Shown here: piece after piece, positions 21,421 to 34,130 of the stretch
How the letters are laid out: the number at the start of each line of letters is the position of its first letter
Numbering within the stretch: the stretch's first letter is position 1
Notes under the pieces: model-generated
What the model saw: only the letters and a program-made list of their open reading frames with translations
What the model was told of the DNA's origin: nothing
Database searches by the model: none
Made by a program: the position numbers and the translations under genes
Assembly: GCA_015501585.1 (NCBI GenBank)
Contig: JADNRY010000139.1
Location: 99,565-163,564, forward strand
DNA: 64,000 nt
Source: Rhodocollybia butyracea
Lineage: Eukaryota; Basidiomycota; Agaricomycetes; Agaricales; Omphalotaceae
Direction: 5' to 3'

Positions 21421-24400
21421 CTACGCAAAAATACCATGGTACTTTTCTGTAAAGTTCTTCGTGATCAAATCAAACATTTCATACACTTTCCAATCATTGT
21501 GAGACGTTTTTGGAGGACGCTTAAATCCTTCAATCCCATCATCCTCCTGCTCGTCGTCATCATCGTATTCTTTCTGGTTTGCTTCGGAGTCTAAGAGCTC
21601 CGAAACGTCTTGAATCTCTTTACTCCTCGCCAAGGACAACTGAATCAATAGCTCCTGCAAGCTCGCACGAATAGTCTTCAATGTCAACTCGAATTCTTGT
21701 AGAGCATACCACACGTCTCCTCGCCGTATCCCATTTGCTTCAGCCAGCGTAGATGCCTGCCCATGAGAATAAAAGTCAAAGATGTACGCGTTGAGCTCGT
21801 GCTCAGGCGCAACGGTGCGAAGACCACTGTAATCAATGAATCTTTGCATGGAAGGGATGGCATGTTCGTGAAGGAAGATTCCATTGCGAACTGTACTGAC
21901 GAGGTCATAGATGCTGGTGAAATTGTCGTCGAGTCCGGAAGTAGAAGCGAAAATGGAGCGGGCGGTGGGTTCAATCTTTGTTTGAACGAGGTGGTCAATG
22001 AAAGCCGAGTCAAAGGGTGATGTAGGGGCAGCAGGACCACTGAGTGGGAGAGCATTATCAATACCCAATGCCTCCTGGTGCTCTGCTGCATAGCTCAGCG
22101 CGTATGACGAGAACATCTTGAGGATGTCGTTGTTATGCTGCTGAAGCTTCTTACCGATATTGGAAGGAAGCGTAGGAAGTATTATTCGAGAGGGATACTT
22201 TTTTCTAAGCCTCTCGATCAATTCCGGTTGACTGTAGTTGCCAGGGATATATTTCCGCCCAAAGAGATGGGAAAGCAGGAGTAAGAGGTCTGCTTCAGCT
22301 TTGACGGAGCTCGACTGTCCACAGATTTTGTGGATGACTCCAGTCTCGAAGAGATGCACAAGAGCAAAGTTAGAGGGTTCCGTGTGCTATGATAACCATC
22401 AGTCAAATGAGATATGCAACGGGAACACAAAAAACTCACGTAAAGATGAGTTGACATCCCAAACAGATTCGTAGGTTTCCCTTCGCGATTCAAAAGTCCT
22501 ATGCGCCTCAGGTATTCGATGGAAAATCTTACATGATGAAGGACTTGATCTCTACCCATCTCAGAGCGATGGGAGATCCTGGGGAGATTCATCACACTTT
22601 TGATGGACTGGACAGCAAATTCAGCGTAATCTGATCCTTGAAGCAAGTTGAAAAGCCGCAGGATGAATGTCGATGTAAGAGGGAATGAATCACCAAGTGC
22701 CGGTAAGCGAGACAGGACCAGACGTTGAACTCGCGAATAAGGAAGGCCATAGAAGACCACATTTCCAAGGAGGTCAAACCCTCGACGACCGGCACGACCA
22801 GCACACTGTCGGTACTAAGGAAACACATAAGATATTCAATTACAATGACGATGAGCTGTAGCGTACCATTAGAGCTGTCAAAAATGGCGAATCTGCGCAA
22901 AAAACACTGGTTCGTGCAGGAGCATTGATGCCCAGAGCGAGAGTGCCTACACGAACAAAATTAGCTACATAGGCAAGGAAACATTGAGATAGACGCACCA
23001 GTGGAAACCATTACACGAATGAAACCTTGGCGGAAGAGGCTAGTATTCGTTATTCAATATATGGAATAACCAACCGGAGAACATTGTGCTCACTTTTCGA
23101 TTGTCACTCGATAAGCCTTGGACATGCCCGCATGGTGAACCGCGACACCACGACGAAGTGCTTCAATGGCCCAAGTTGGTACAGGTCTCCAGGAGAGTTC
23201 TTGAATGCTTTCTTCTAATTCCTCCTGCGAGGAAGGCCTTCCCGCAAACGAGAATTCGGGGAGAGCATCGTCTTCATTGAAGGTAGCCTGCCAGGCATAA
23301 GATGAAGTATCCTCCTTTGGTGCATCATGGTCCTTCTTCTGCTTCATTTCTTTCTCACGTCGAGCAGTCCGAATCTTGTCCATTTTCCTCCAATTCTCAA
23401 CTTCCGCAAGTTTAGCCTTCCATTTACTGCTAGTTCGCTTCCACTCTTCCTCCGCCGATTTGAGTCTCTTAACAAGAAATTGGGCAATGAGTTCGCAGTC
23501 CGTTCGATCGAAGGAGAAAAAGATAGCTGGCTGAAACGCTCTGAGTATTGCACAATGTGGGAAATGAACGAGGAACTGACCAGGTTTTCAAGTTTGTGCA
23601 AGTCACAGACTAGCGTCAATAGACCTTCAAGGAATTTCTCCTTGGATGGTGGAACGTCAACTTCAGGTTTAGTAAGATCATAAGGAGTTAGCGACGAGAT
23701 AACTTTTTTCAAAGAACTTGGATTGTGCGTCATTGAATGAACAACGACGTCCTTCAAGTCTTTCTCATACTCGAGAATGTCCTTCTGGCAAAGTAAGTCT
23801 CGTCCCTTGAAGAACGTATTAGGACTCAGACTATCATTCTTCACCAAAGAATGGCGATACAACGCGCGGTAAAGAGACAGGCAATCGCGCGATTCCAAAG
23901 CCATATCAATTGGAAGCGTGTTGGAATTATCGGAGAGCAGTGAGATTGGATGGAGGAAAGTCAGTCGGTTAGAGACGGTATGGCTTGATAACGACGTCAA
24001 TGAACACTCCGTTGACGAGGGAAGGAAAAATAATTTTCGGAGATGCGAGTATCGATGGGGGTGCTGAATGTAGACATGTGGGAAAAGATGAGTTCGCTGA
24101 ACTGACTCTAACCACTCATTGAACTTTTCGGGCGACCCAATTGTTGCCGATAACCCACTAAAAAAAAAGCCCAGTAAGTGCGAGTCCTGCTTAATAAGTA
24201 TGTAATATTTACATGATCGGGCATGGTGCGAGTAGGATGATTTGTTCCCAGACGGCACCTCCTTCCTCTTGTCCTATGGAATGAATCTCGTCGAGTATTA
24301 TCCTAGTTACCCGTTACTATTAATACAGCTGTTTACTTCATACACGGGAATCTTACCTTTTCACCCGGGATGTCCAGTTCCGAGCTAGCGCCGGTGAGAG

Positions 24401-27366
24401 TATCAGAATACCCAGCATCTCCGGTACGGTGATCAAAATCTGCGCTCTCTGGACGTCGCCAGTGCGCGTATCACGAGTAAGAATTGCTAGAAGGGTCTCT
24501 GCAGAGAGGTACCTCAGTTGAATCTCATCAAAGGTAGAATCACGACTTACGATTCCCAGTGTAGTTTTTCGAAAACCGTCCATACACTTCTGCCGCAATC
24601 TGGTTCACAAGCGCCTTTGTAGGTGCAACATACACTAAAATACCATCATCAGATCCACGGAGGACCTTCTCCATAGCATAGAACGAGATGAATGTTTTTC
24701 CAGCGCTAGTCGGCGCTAATGAAAACAAGTAAGAAAAGCTGTACTAAAGTTGAAGTTGAAGAGGGTTTTTACGGACCAAGGGCAAGTAAGGATTCATTTC
24801 TATCAATGGCATCAAGTACTTCGCGTTGCCAACGATCTGGAGAAAAAACAACGCGGGTATCGGGAGCACTGTCCATGGACCGGTCCATATATTCCCCGAA
24901 ATGCTCGAGCTGCCATTCGATTGGCGACGAGGAGATGGCCATGAAAGAGTAAAGAGGAACGTTTTTGCTGACAAGTTTGATTGGCTTGAAGGCGCACGAA
25001 TCGAGAGATTCGTTGACGTCGGAAACGAGGGAGCTTGTGAAAGACTCGAACCCGATGGACGTGCAAAGGTCCTTGAGAAACTTGTGGGCATCAGCGGGGA
25101 TCGTGGCGCGGAGTGCTTTGATCTCAGAGAGGAGGCGGAGTATCTTGACCACCATGTCATCGCATTGAATATCGGGGTTTGATTGCATCGTCCAAGCCTT
25201 CAGAACAAGATGGAGCTGATACAAGTGTATCTCGAAGGCAATCGATGGATGAGTAGCATTGGGAGAACGACTCCGCCTCAGAACAACCACAGATTCGAAC
25301 TGTTCTTCTATGGTAAGAGGACTCATCGTTTTCAGCTTCCCTTTCCACCATTCAGCTGCCTCTTTATCAGTCTTCTTCGATTTCTCCTCTTGAATCTTAG
25401 CCCTAGTTTTATCCGCACCAGTCATACGCGCTGGTTTAGTGTTCTACACAAAATTATGAGCTTATTATCCGGCTGTACCTATACGCAGTAGAAAAACGCA
25501 CCCGTTGCTTTGTTTTACCCGATCCCGATCCCACAGGAGAAATAACGATCTTCTGTAACATATTGCCACTCGCCCCGGTGAGCGAAGCCGCCTGTGTCTG
25601 CAGCCTCGCTTGATCACGTTGCATCCTCCTATCGCGTCGCCGCTTCTGCCATTCAGTAAGAAGCGTACTTTTCTGGCCCCCGAGATACGTAGGCAGGATA
25701 GAGCGCGTGTTGTGCCAGTGCCTTGTATCTTCAGCAAGAATGTCCATCCCGAAAATCGATTTCGGCAGGTTCGTATCACCTTCGATCGTGTTTTGGATAT
25801 GGACGTTAGCAAGAGCGCTGTCGAATACGGGGTTTGAAAATGGGAGTAGGAGATACTGCTGAGGAGGAGGTGCAGTTACCACGGGGATAGGAGGACAGGG
25901 ATATTGAGTGGCGAGACTAGGACCATCGAACGACAGCAATTCGGCATCAATGCCCTGAAGTGACTCGGAGGGGAATATCTGCTCAACGGAAGTCGCCTTC
26001 GTCTGGATGATGAACCACAAGACTTCCAAGAAAAGCCTTCCATCGATGTCAGGGGAACCAGCATCAGATTGAGCAAGAATCCGAAAGACAGAAGGTAAAA
26101 ACGTTTCTTGGAGAAGAGACTCCAGATTTGCGTGGAGCATTGGGAGCTTGCGCGCCAGCAGCTGTACAGGGATTCGAGGAAGGACTAGAGCATGCAGTAG
26201 GAATATACGCGAGAGATCTTCATTGGGAAGAAGCGTGGACCACCACGCCAGAGGATGCTGTGGAGCCGAAACGGATAGAGGGGTAGGATACCCTAGATGC
26301 TCATCGAGCTCATAGCGCGCGAGGCTGATAGTATGCTGTAGACCCAAACCCAGGTTCTTTATATGCGCTCGGCTTTCGTAGACGAATGTCATGACCTTAG
26401 GGATGAGTTGAGGATCCTGAACACGAGGAGATTTGCTTTTCGACTAACCTTGGAGTCTCGGTACTCTGCTCCTTTGAGAAGAGCGAAGGCCAAGCCTTGA
26501 CATGACAGCTGGAAGAGCAAATGTCTTTGAAGAAGGGCCTGTTTGTATTGATTTTCGTGAACGTCTATTGGTGTGCCACCGTCGTTAGCCATTATGAACA
26601 TGGGCTGACAACGTGTTCAGGGATTTTGTTTTCGAGTGCAATGATGTACATACCTGCTTGCGGGATACCAAGTCTAGCCAAGCAGGGTCTTCGGGCGACT
26701 CAAATGAGTGGTTAGGAATGTTTATATTTACCATATGATGGAACAACATCTTGCGAGCGAGAGCGCGTGAATTTTGACTGAAGCCTGAGCCACCAGTTCC
26801 AATGGACGTATGTCGAACACCTTCGTAAAGGCCAGAGACTGTTAGAACCAATAAGCACGATATAATTAGAACTTAATACCGTCGAAGAAAATTATCTCAA
26901 ACGTCGCTTCTCGCTGCGTAAATTCTGAAATATATTTTTCAAGAATAAATTTTGCGTGTAAAAGTTGGAATGAGTTGTCGATTCTCATGTCTATAAGTAA
27001 ACGGAAGTCAGAGCGCAACGGAATTAGTGTACAATTTTAGAATGTCACCTTCAAACGAGCGCCCCAAGGCTAAAGACGGTGTGTCTAACACCAGCTGGAT
27101 GAGCGAATCACCTAAGCGTTTAAAATTTTTTTGATCAGTTTATGACCAGAAAAACGTAGTGACTACACACCGTGGATGAAGAAAGTCTCCTTTCCACCAT
27201 AATCACCAATCAAATCCATCCATCGGGCTCGACGAGTGGCTTGCGTGAACCATAAATCGTCCAATACGTGGAGAGCAACTTTCGGTGAGAGTTGTTGGCC
27301 AAGATTTCTGGGGCTCGCGCTCGAGTGCAATTCTGGGGGACCGTCTTCGAAATTTTCTAGGTCCAT
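21421..27366 (-). CDS. DDX60-like DExH-box RNA helicase
   Basis: Sixteen exons join in phase with no frame break to give 1714 residues, close to the size of animal DDX60. Exon bounds are 27171-27366, 27049-27111, 26880-26990, 26654-26838, 26449-26604, 25502-26395, 24777-25443, 24551-24715, 24357-24498, 24213-24302, 23581-24157, 23094-23530, 22999-23039, 22867-22946, 22440-22814 and 21421-22386. Helicase motifs appear in order: APTSAGKT (Walker A), [24 protein letters not shown] (DEIH box), [33 protein letters not shown] and [12 protein letters not shown]. The N-terminus has the family's [10 protein letters not shown] and [13 protein letters not shown] sequence, and the C-terminus is the long helical region of SKI2-like enzymes. 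It should unwind RNA using ATP. Animal relatives act in antiviral RNA sensing; the fungal role is unknown. Confidence 0.9.
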
Positions 27367-28400
27367 CGTGGTAGGCAGATAAAAACTTAACGTGCCAGGC
27401 CGCAGTCAATTCAAAACACGAGGCTTGATGAACCAAGAAATTAGAGTTAGACGCCGAGCGAGATGGTTACCGACGCTAGCCGACGCTTCCTCTGAGATAT
27501 CGTGTGCTAGAGGGCAGAAGAATTATTCTACTACATATATAATACTTAGAAGCTACGGAAATGGCGGTTTAGGGAAGCAAGGGCATAGTTTCAGTCGTTA
27601 TTGTTACGATTTAGCCTGAATTTTGAGTACTTTGAGTGCTTGAGTTCTTAACGGAAGCCTGGCAGTTGTGCCAGATAGCAAGACAGAGATATCTCTTCCG
27701 CCTTGCGCTCATTGATTTTGCGGTTGATGAAGTTTGAAAAGTCGAACAGTTGGGTCACAGTCATGTTTGAGGAAGAATGAGAAGATATAACCCGATAAAC
27801 ACTTGTCTGGGAGATAGACTCTGTATAACAAAAAACAGAACCAAGGACGTGGTTGACGTTGAGGTCTTGAGGTCATGAGTACGACTGAGTGTTGACTGAG
27901 TGAACCAAGAGAAAGGCAAGTTGACGTGAGAAAGTGAACTGCCCGAGAGGCCCGAGATCACCGAATGAATATCATCCCTTGCAAGTTTCAACCACCACCT
28001 CCCGAACAACTGCAAAGCCGCACAAAGTTCGCCAATCAAAACTCCCGCGTCCAGCTAAAAATCACCGAGCACCCCGTACAAGACCTGCAATGTATTCTCA
28101 AGCTCAAATTTCAAACTGAGCGAATTATTTGGTTGAACCTAAACCATCTTTCAAGAACTTTACATAGTAACGCAGTGTAACCCCGGAACACGAAACCTAA
28201 TTCCTATAACTTGGTATGGTTCTTTGGACATGTGCCAGAAATATCTTTCAACGCCAAAAGTCAGGTGCGTAGGCTGTCGACGCTCAAAACATTACCGCTG
28301 ATTGATTATCTATTGCTCTGCGTTTTAGCACAAAGCTTCCAAGGACCCAGAGCCCATGGTTCATCATCCTTGAACTGGAGCTCACATAGTCTAGTCGAGC
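27367..28400. other. Intergenic, nothing recognised
   Basis: It should contain the helicase promoter at its left edge and that of the 28401 gene at its right edge. No coding region or repeat that I can support. Confidence 0.45.
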
Positions 28401-29008
28401 ATGCAGCCTGAACCAGGTCTCCTAGAGCACGCCGTTCGTTCTCAGCGTAATCCACAAACAACTCGCGTTACAGCGCCTCGACTTCAGTCCGCAACGACTT
28501 CCCCGTCCTCGTCGCGCAATCATGAGACCAACGATTTCGGACGTACAGAGCGAACCCGATATGAAAGTAAGGTTGAATCCTTCATCAAATTTTTATCGCA
28601 ATCCTCAATACTTCACAGCGCCAGATCCTTCGCAAGATTACTTCGAACCTACTCGCCTTATTGGGCAGCCTCATCCTCCTCCAAATCCAGAACACATAAA
28701 CCAGCTTGCTGAAGCATCTACGAGCAGTTTTATCCGTACCCTAAACCAAAATGCTTCACGCTCCCAAGAGACGCCAAACACCTCTTCAACATCACATATC
28801 TCGAACGTGTCTTCAACGGCAACGGGTAAGCCGAATTGCACCGCTTTGACTTGCCAACTTGATCAATGATCTTGCAGGAGATACCGCGAACACCCACCAA
28901 CTTGGGGTTATTCAGCGGATAATACAGAATCTTTGGAGCGGTGTGCGCAGGCGATCGCTAACACAATCCGATTGGCCGCTTTTTACTCCGACTCCTACGA
29001 TAGAATGA
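28401..29008 (+). CDS. Unrecognised small protein, three exons
   Basis: Exons 28401-28566, 28619-28825 and 28878-29008 splice in phase through two short GT-AG introns (52 bases each) to give 167 residues from MQPEPGLLEH to TPTPTIE. The sequence is hydrophilic, rich in Ser, Thr, Asn, Gln and Pro, with no signal peptide or membrane segment. A C-terminal helix (QRIIQNLWSGVRRR) is the most ordered-looking part. I know no family for it. The intron phases and the absence of stops across all three exons are the main evidence that it is real. Confidence 0.55.
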
Positions 29009-30071
29009 TAATGCCATGAAACATGCTGGAAGCATTTAGAGCGTTGTTAGGGTTGCTCTTCCCCTGGTGGTTAGTTGTGTGGCATGCTCCTTAGGTGGAT
29101 AACAGCCTATAACAGCTCGATATACATGTAGCTATATTTGAACACAACTTGATTTAGCTAAAGCAGTTGCCGCTTGCGATGTTTCATAAATTTATCAAAA
29201 ATTGAGTAAACAAGGAAATGGAACTCGAGTGGATGATGTCGATGGCTTCCTATCTGCGTATCCACTGCGTACGTACCTATCTACCTACGTGGAGCGACTT
29301 TCGAACGCTCAAACAGAGAAATAATCCTGGGTAGAGGAAATTACGGCAAAGCCCTTTCTAAATTTGAACATTCCTCCATCTTTCGGACAAATTTTGAGCA
29401 AAACAATTGAAGTATGTTAAGTCTACGCCGTGCGGAGCATCCAGCCATACCTCGACTGCACCTCGACTCACAATGTCATAGGATTTTATGTGCATTCAGA
29501 ACATCAGAATTCAACGTACCGCTTTGGCGAGGCTGACGCTTGGACAGTGCTTGGACTCCCTTGGGCCCCTTGGAGCCCCAGACTTGTATAAACTAAATCC
29601 TACTAAATCCCTGCTAAGTACTCTAGAATATTGAAATACATTTTCCCAAACCCAGCTAGAAAGCACACTTACATAAGCAGCGCTTGAAAACTGGTGATTC
29701 GACTCAATTGCAAGAGGTGTGTGTGCTTCATCCGTAGTATTAACAACCGACTGGATAGACCCCAGGCCTCCAGGCCCCAGAGGCCCGTTTTGAGGCCCCC
29801 CAGCTCGAGGTGGGAAATTCGTTCGCATGTATGGCGTTCTGAAGCGTTCTGAAACGCAACTGGGTCAGGGATAACTCGGAAACCCAAAAACCAAGCAACC
29901 TCGATACGCGTTGTTCAGGGTAGTAATTGAGGGATATACAGACATAAACAGTCGGATTCGTTGCGTTTCGTCAGGTTTTGTCATCAGCACAGCTACTTCT
30001 TTTGTGTTGTGCTTGGCAAACTTTAGATCGTATACAAGTATGTGAATCTGAGCACTACTTATTTGAGCTCA
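29009..30071. other. Intergenic, nothing recognised
   Basis: It contains scattered short GC-rich patches (CCTTGGGGCCC-like, near 29550 and 29770). The minus-strand open frames over 29511-29887 look like chance. No gene can be supported. Confidence 0.45.
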
Positions 30072-31380
30072 AATCACTGCGGCAGCGTCAAAAAATACCG
30101 GGCGAAATTATTGCCGAAATTATTGCTGTAATTGCTTACCTTTTTCGATAGAGATTTCGCATGTAAATCTTTGATAATTTCGGCTGAAAAATATACTGTA
30201 ATTGATTATGTTTTTCAATCCGAATTTCACCGGTAATCTGTTATCTATTTCGTCCGAAAAAGGTAATGAAATTACTTAGGCTTAGTCCTGCAACTTTTTC
30301 AGGGCGAAATTTTCGGGCATCAAAATATTTTTGGCCGGCGCTACAAGGCGCTACGGTCGTATGATGGCGCAATAGAATGACCTTGTTGTCACCTTTTGTC
30401 ACGTCGTGTAGGATCATGCAATTACTATGAATTAGGGAGGTACAAAGGCATAGTAAAGAGTACAGTACAGGAGAAAATGAAAGAAAATACTCTTCTATAT
30501 CATATGCATTCTTTTGGCTACATTTTATCCTTAGTATGACCTTGTATCTTTCTCCTTGTGCACACAGACTTGACTACATAGTTCTATGCCCTGAAGAGTA
30601 CAGATAGCAGTGAGAACTGGGCCATGGCTGTCCTGATTACATTTGTACACAGCTTAGAGTTCAAAATGCCAAAAAAGCATAAAAACAACTTAAAATAAGT
30701 ACTAGATTGCAAGAAATTAAGAGATATAACGACGAGTAACAACGTTAGTCACATATTGTCATTTGTTACTGTAGTATCATGTGTTCCGTCTCGAGCGCTC
30801 CGCTCATCCGAAATATTTTGACATCCGAATTTTTCACCCTGAAAAAGTTGCAGGACTAACCCTTATCTATTTCATTAAAAATTTCGCTCGAAATTATTAC
30901 AAGGTAATAACTGGCCAAGAACTGGGAGGCTCGGTCATGTGATGCATCTGACAAGATTTCCTGTCTTTGAACGCGACTTATGGGATCCTGTACATGCATG
31001 GCTGCACTAGTCACACCCAGACATAAAATTGCTACACCTCTGTCCAGTTCTGCTCTCACATTCGCCTAAAGTATTGTCAGATGCATCACATGACCGAGCC
31101 TCCCAGTTCTTGGCCAGTTATTACCTTGTAATAATTTCGAGCGAAAATTTTAATGAAATAGATAAGGAATTTCATTATCTTTTTCGGACGAAATAGATAA
31201 CAGATTACTGGTGAAATTCGGATTGAAAAACATAATCAATTACAGTATATTTTTCAGCCGAAATTATCAAAGATTTACACGCGAAATCTCTATCGAAAAA
31301 GGTAAACAATGACAACAATAATTTCGGCAATAATTTCGCCCGATATTTTTTGACGCTGGCGACAGCCTGGCGTAGTGAAT
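30072..31380. mobile_element. CACTA-ended foldback element with AAT target duplication
   Basis: The element spans 30075 (CACTGCGGCAGCGTC) to 31377 (GGCGTAGTG) and is flanked by AAT at 30072-30074 and 31378-31380. The arms are very long inverted repeats (about 280 bp each once the nested insertion is removed) reaching almost to the centre, with shared blocks such as GGGCGAAATTATTGCCG, CACATGACCGAGCCTCCC (inverted) and CTGGCCAGTTATTACC. A three-base duplication and CACTA-type tips are the hallmarks of the CACTA/EnSpm superfamily. No coding capacity. A 584 bp Harbinger-type element is nested in the left arm. Confidence 0.7.
30279..30862. mobile_element. Harbinger-type non-autonomous element, copy 1 (584 bp)
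   Basis: Flanked by TTA direct repeats at 30276-30278 and 30863-30865. The tips are GGCTTAGTCCTGCAAC and, inverted, GTTGCAGGACTAACCC. The inverted repeats extend about 49 bp to AAATATTT. It is almost identical in sequence and length to copy 2 at 42803-43386. A TWA three-base duplication is characteristic of PIF/Harbinger. No transposase is encoded. Confidence 0.85.
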
Positions 31381-31484
31381 ACCTTGAGGTATTTTATCCA
31401 GGTACAATCCAGGTACCCTCATCAAAATCAGTGCGTAACGCATACTAAGTGTGGCTGCATAGATATGGCCGCCCTTAATACGGG

Positions 31485-31492
31485 CATAAAAC
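31485..31492 (+). promoter_or_regulatory. TATA-like element of secreted paralogue 1
   Basis: CATAAAAC lies about 123-130 bases upstream of the ATG at 31615, in the position corresponding to ATAAAAG in the paralogues. It is followed by the conserved TTCTGCTGGTCAGTCCCCC block at about 31524-31542. Confidence 0.5.
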
Positions 31493-31614
31493 TAACTTCG
31501 AAATAGATGGAAATCCTCCACTGGTTCTGCTGGTCAGTCCCCCATTCGAATACAACTTGTTGTTCACCGCCGCACGCTGCATCCCTCGCCACATTACTCC
31601 ATATATTCTCGAAA

Positions 31615-32986
31615 ATGCGCTCTGCTCTTCTCTTTATGCTTATAGTTAGCTCTATACTCGTTGTATGCCCTCTTCCGATGAATGAACCTGCATTTTCCAG
31701 CCAAATACAGCCATGGGATGTAAGTGTTTGCTACTTGGTAATCGTACTATACCTGATGTCCGCATGTTACCAGGGGAGCGATGTACTTACTGTGTCCTTC
31801 CTTGATGCTCAAGGTGGACGCGACAGTGCCCCAACTATGTTTCCACATTCGAAATCAGATTATAGGTCGATGGTCGACACTGCAATCACTGCAGCCTTGA
31901 ACATGAAGGATGCAGAAATAATGTACTACGGTATATTCGAGCCACCTGAACAGAATAAGTTCGTCTATTTTGAAGTGATCGGAGGACAGAAGTGTCATGA
32001 TTCATGTTTTGGGTGGATAGCAGAAGGTGGTGGGTGCTTGCTCTCCGATCTAGTTTTCTTTGTGTTCCTCATAAGTGATATATGCTTTGATAGCTTACAA
32101 TGATCCCACACATGGCTGGATTAAAAGTAAACGGAAAATGTATTATACTGGTATTAGCTTAGGGAAGGCAGGCCGGAACCAGTTTAAGCCCGCCCATCAG
32201 TGTGTTGGGGTCAATCCTCCCTTGGCTCTCACCAAGGAGGCGTTGAAGGTCAAATGGGATACCTTTCGGAGTGTGGCGCATTCATTGTTTATGGTACCGT
32301 CGGCTGTACCGTCAACAGGAGCGTCATTGGCGCCAAAGCTACCTTTAAAGATAACATCAAAAGCGGTAAGTCTTTATGCTATTGTTACTGGTCAGTGGTA
32401 GTTGTGCTATACTCAATCTACACACTGCCAGCGAGCTATCAAAATTTGCCTGACCTTCATGACCCTCCAAAACGGGGTCTCGCCACCTAGGAAACCCAGG
32501 CCTACATCCAACAAAGAGTTCCAAGATACATTGACCAAAGTGATCCTGAATGCCTTTGACACCAAATGCTCAATAATATACTACGGTTCACCTGTTGTTT
32601 GGAATGCGGATCAGCACCAACGGGTTTATTTCAAGTTCACCGGAGGGAACTTTGGCAAAGCCATCTGTACGGCGAAGGAACCATGTTTTGGGTGGACAGG
32701 ATTAGGTCGTGAGAACTTGCTCCTGAATTTGCACTCCTGCGTTGTTCATGTATACTTGGTAGCCTCCATACCTTATGGACAGCGGAAAGCGAACCCCGGA
32801 GACAAGTTCAGTCGAAGATATCTGGCTATTTACCAGCACGAATCATTGGGCACCGCGGAGTATACACTACTTACGGTATACCCTGCAGTAGACGGAATCG
32901 ATTCGCCAACGTCTCTGGCATTCTTAGATATGAGTAAAGAATTTGTGAGGGGGTTTGTGATTCCTCGCAAGTACTTAAAAGGTTAA
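31615..32986 (+). CDS. Secreted two-domain CFGW-type protein, paralogue 1
   Basis: Exons 31615-31719, 31774-32029, 32094-32365, 32432-32708 and 32763-32986 join in phase to give 377 residues. Residues 1 to about 20 are a signal peptide (MRSALLFMLIVSSILVVC). Two homologous domains follow. Domain 1 (about 36-211) has IMYYGIFEPPEQ, KFVYFEVIGGQKC and SCFGWIAEG. Domain 2 (about 212-377) has IIYYGSPV, RVYFKFTGGN and EPCFGWTGLG. In each, the intron falls one codon or less after CFGW-x(3-4), and a phase-0 intron precedes each domain, so the gene arose by duplication of an intron-plus-domain module. The paired Cys before and within CFGW suggest a disulphide. I recognise no named family; it is probably extracellular. 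It is followed by a duplicated block with SH3-gene debris. Confidence 0.82.
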
Positions 32987-33439
32987 GGTCATATGTACTT
33001 CCCGTCGCTATCATATCTTAAGGAGTGCCTCCTATTATGCGCCAATAACTGAATCAAGTTGCATTGAATATGGCTGATGGAAGGAAATAAGAATCAGTAG
33101 TACAAGGGTCTATCTCACCAGTCTGGATGGACACACTGACATAGAGGGAAACAAGGAAATGAAGCTCTATAGAAGAGAATTTGGAGATCTGAAAGCGGGG
33201 AGTTCATTCAGGGGGATGCTGTGCAGTTAACAAGTTCAATATTCATGCTCCTCGCAACCTGATGAAGCGCAATAAGTAGATACTTGGGTAAGCAAAAAGC
33301 ACCCTATACAAGTTGTCATTATCAGGATTTGGCTTTGAATTCTTAGGATCGTCAATGAGGAAGCTGTGTTCATGCTACCTCTGATTCTTGCAACAATGGA
33401 AGGTGTGGATACTGAAGTACCGGAGATCTCTACGATAAA
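32987..33439. repeat. 3' flank of secreted paralogue 1, shared with paralogue 3
   Basis: Sequence from about 33050 onward (CAGTAGTACAAGGG, CTGGATGGACACACTGA, then AGTAGATACTTGGGTAAGCAAAAAGC) matches 48020-48240 after paralogue 3. It is part of a duplicated block rather than a gene. Confidence 0.6.
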
Positions 33440-34130
33440 CTTCTCTCCACCTTCCATCGCCTGATACCCTGAGAAGAGTTCCAAATACCTCTCCATATTC
33501 TGTCAAGCTGCAGCCAGAACAGCTACCAACGACGGCAGCCCATAACCACCTCGCTTTCCGCCTGAGCTTAAATGATACATCGCACGATACAGATCACAAT
33601 CGTTTCTTTCTCCCCGGATGAGTTGCGTACTTGAACTCTGATTTATACCCAGCAAAATACGGTGAAGCAGAAGGACACGCTATGCCTCCATCTACATTGT
33701 CTTCTTATAGTGATATGAATGGTTAGCAATGATTAATGATTGTCCAGGTGCCCATGCTCCGGATTGGTATTACGCAGGTAACGGATACGCGATTCGTGGT
33801 TACTGGGGCTCTTCAGAGTTGTCTGATTTTGTGGAAGAGGAAGTGGTACCGCCATTAACGCCCATAGAAGGTCGCGTCCGAGCTCCAAACGGGAGAGGGG
33901 AGAGGGAGGACAAGTTGCGTTTGAAATTGAGTAAAGGATTGATGCAGTATATAATCCACTGGAGCACGTTTGATGCTGCCGGTGAAAAAGACACCGCATG
34001 ACGTGGCCATTGCTGCGCCTAAACGAAGAATCGAGGACCTGTGGGCTAGTTTTCGCCACTGAAAACCAGGCAAAAGGAATTTAGCTCTGACAGATACACG
34101 ACTGAAATCCCAGGATCCCAAGCCTTGACT
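33440..34130 (-). pseudogene. Decayed copy of the SH3-protein gene, block A
   Basis: The minus strand matches the C-terminal half of the SH3 gene (17984-20742) in order. Recognisable blocks in the plus-strand reading are TGGTATTACGCAGGTAACGGA (relative of 20185-20205 inverted), GTGGTACCGCCATTAACGCCCAT and GCTCCAAACGGGAG (relatives of 20045-20095 inverted). Stops and gaps occur throughout. It belongs to the block shared with 48-49.8 kb and 53-54.7 kb. Confidence 0.65.

Noticed and set aside
26690..26735. A short intron in exon 4 of the helicase gene at GTAAATAT
   Set aside because: The reading frame is open straight through, and removing the intron would shift the frame before [12 protein letters not shown].
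29511..29887. Two minus-strand open frames of 72 and 105 residues
   Set aside because: Neither has a recognisable pattern; the GC-rich patches there explain the lack of stops.
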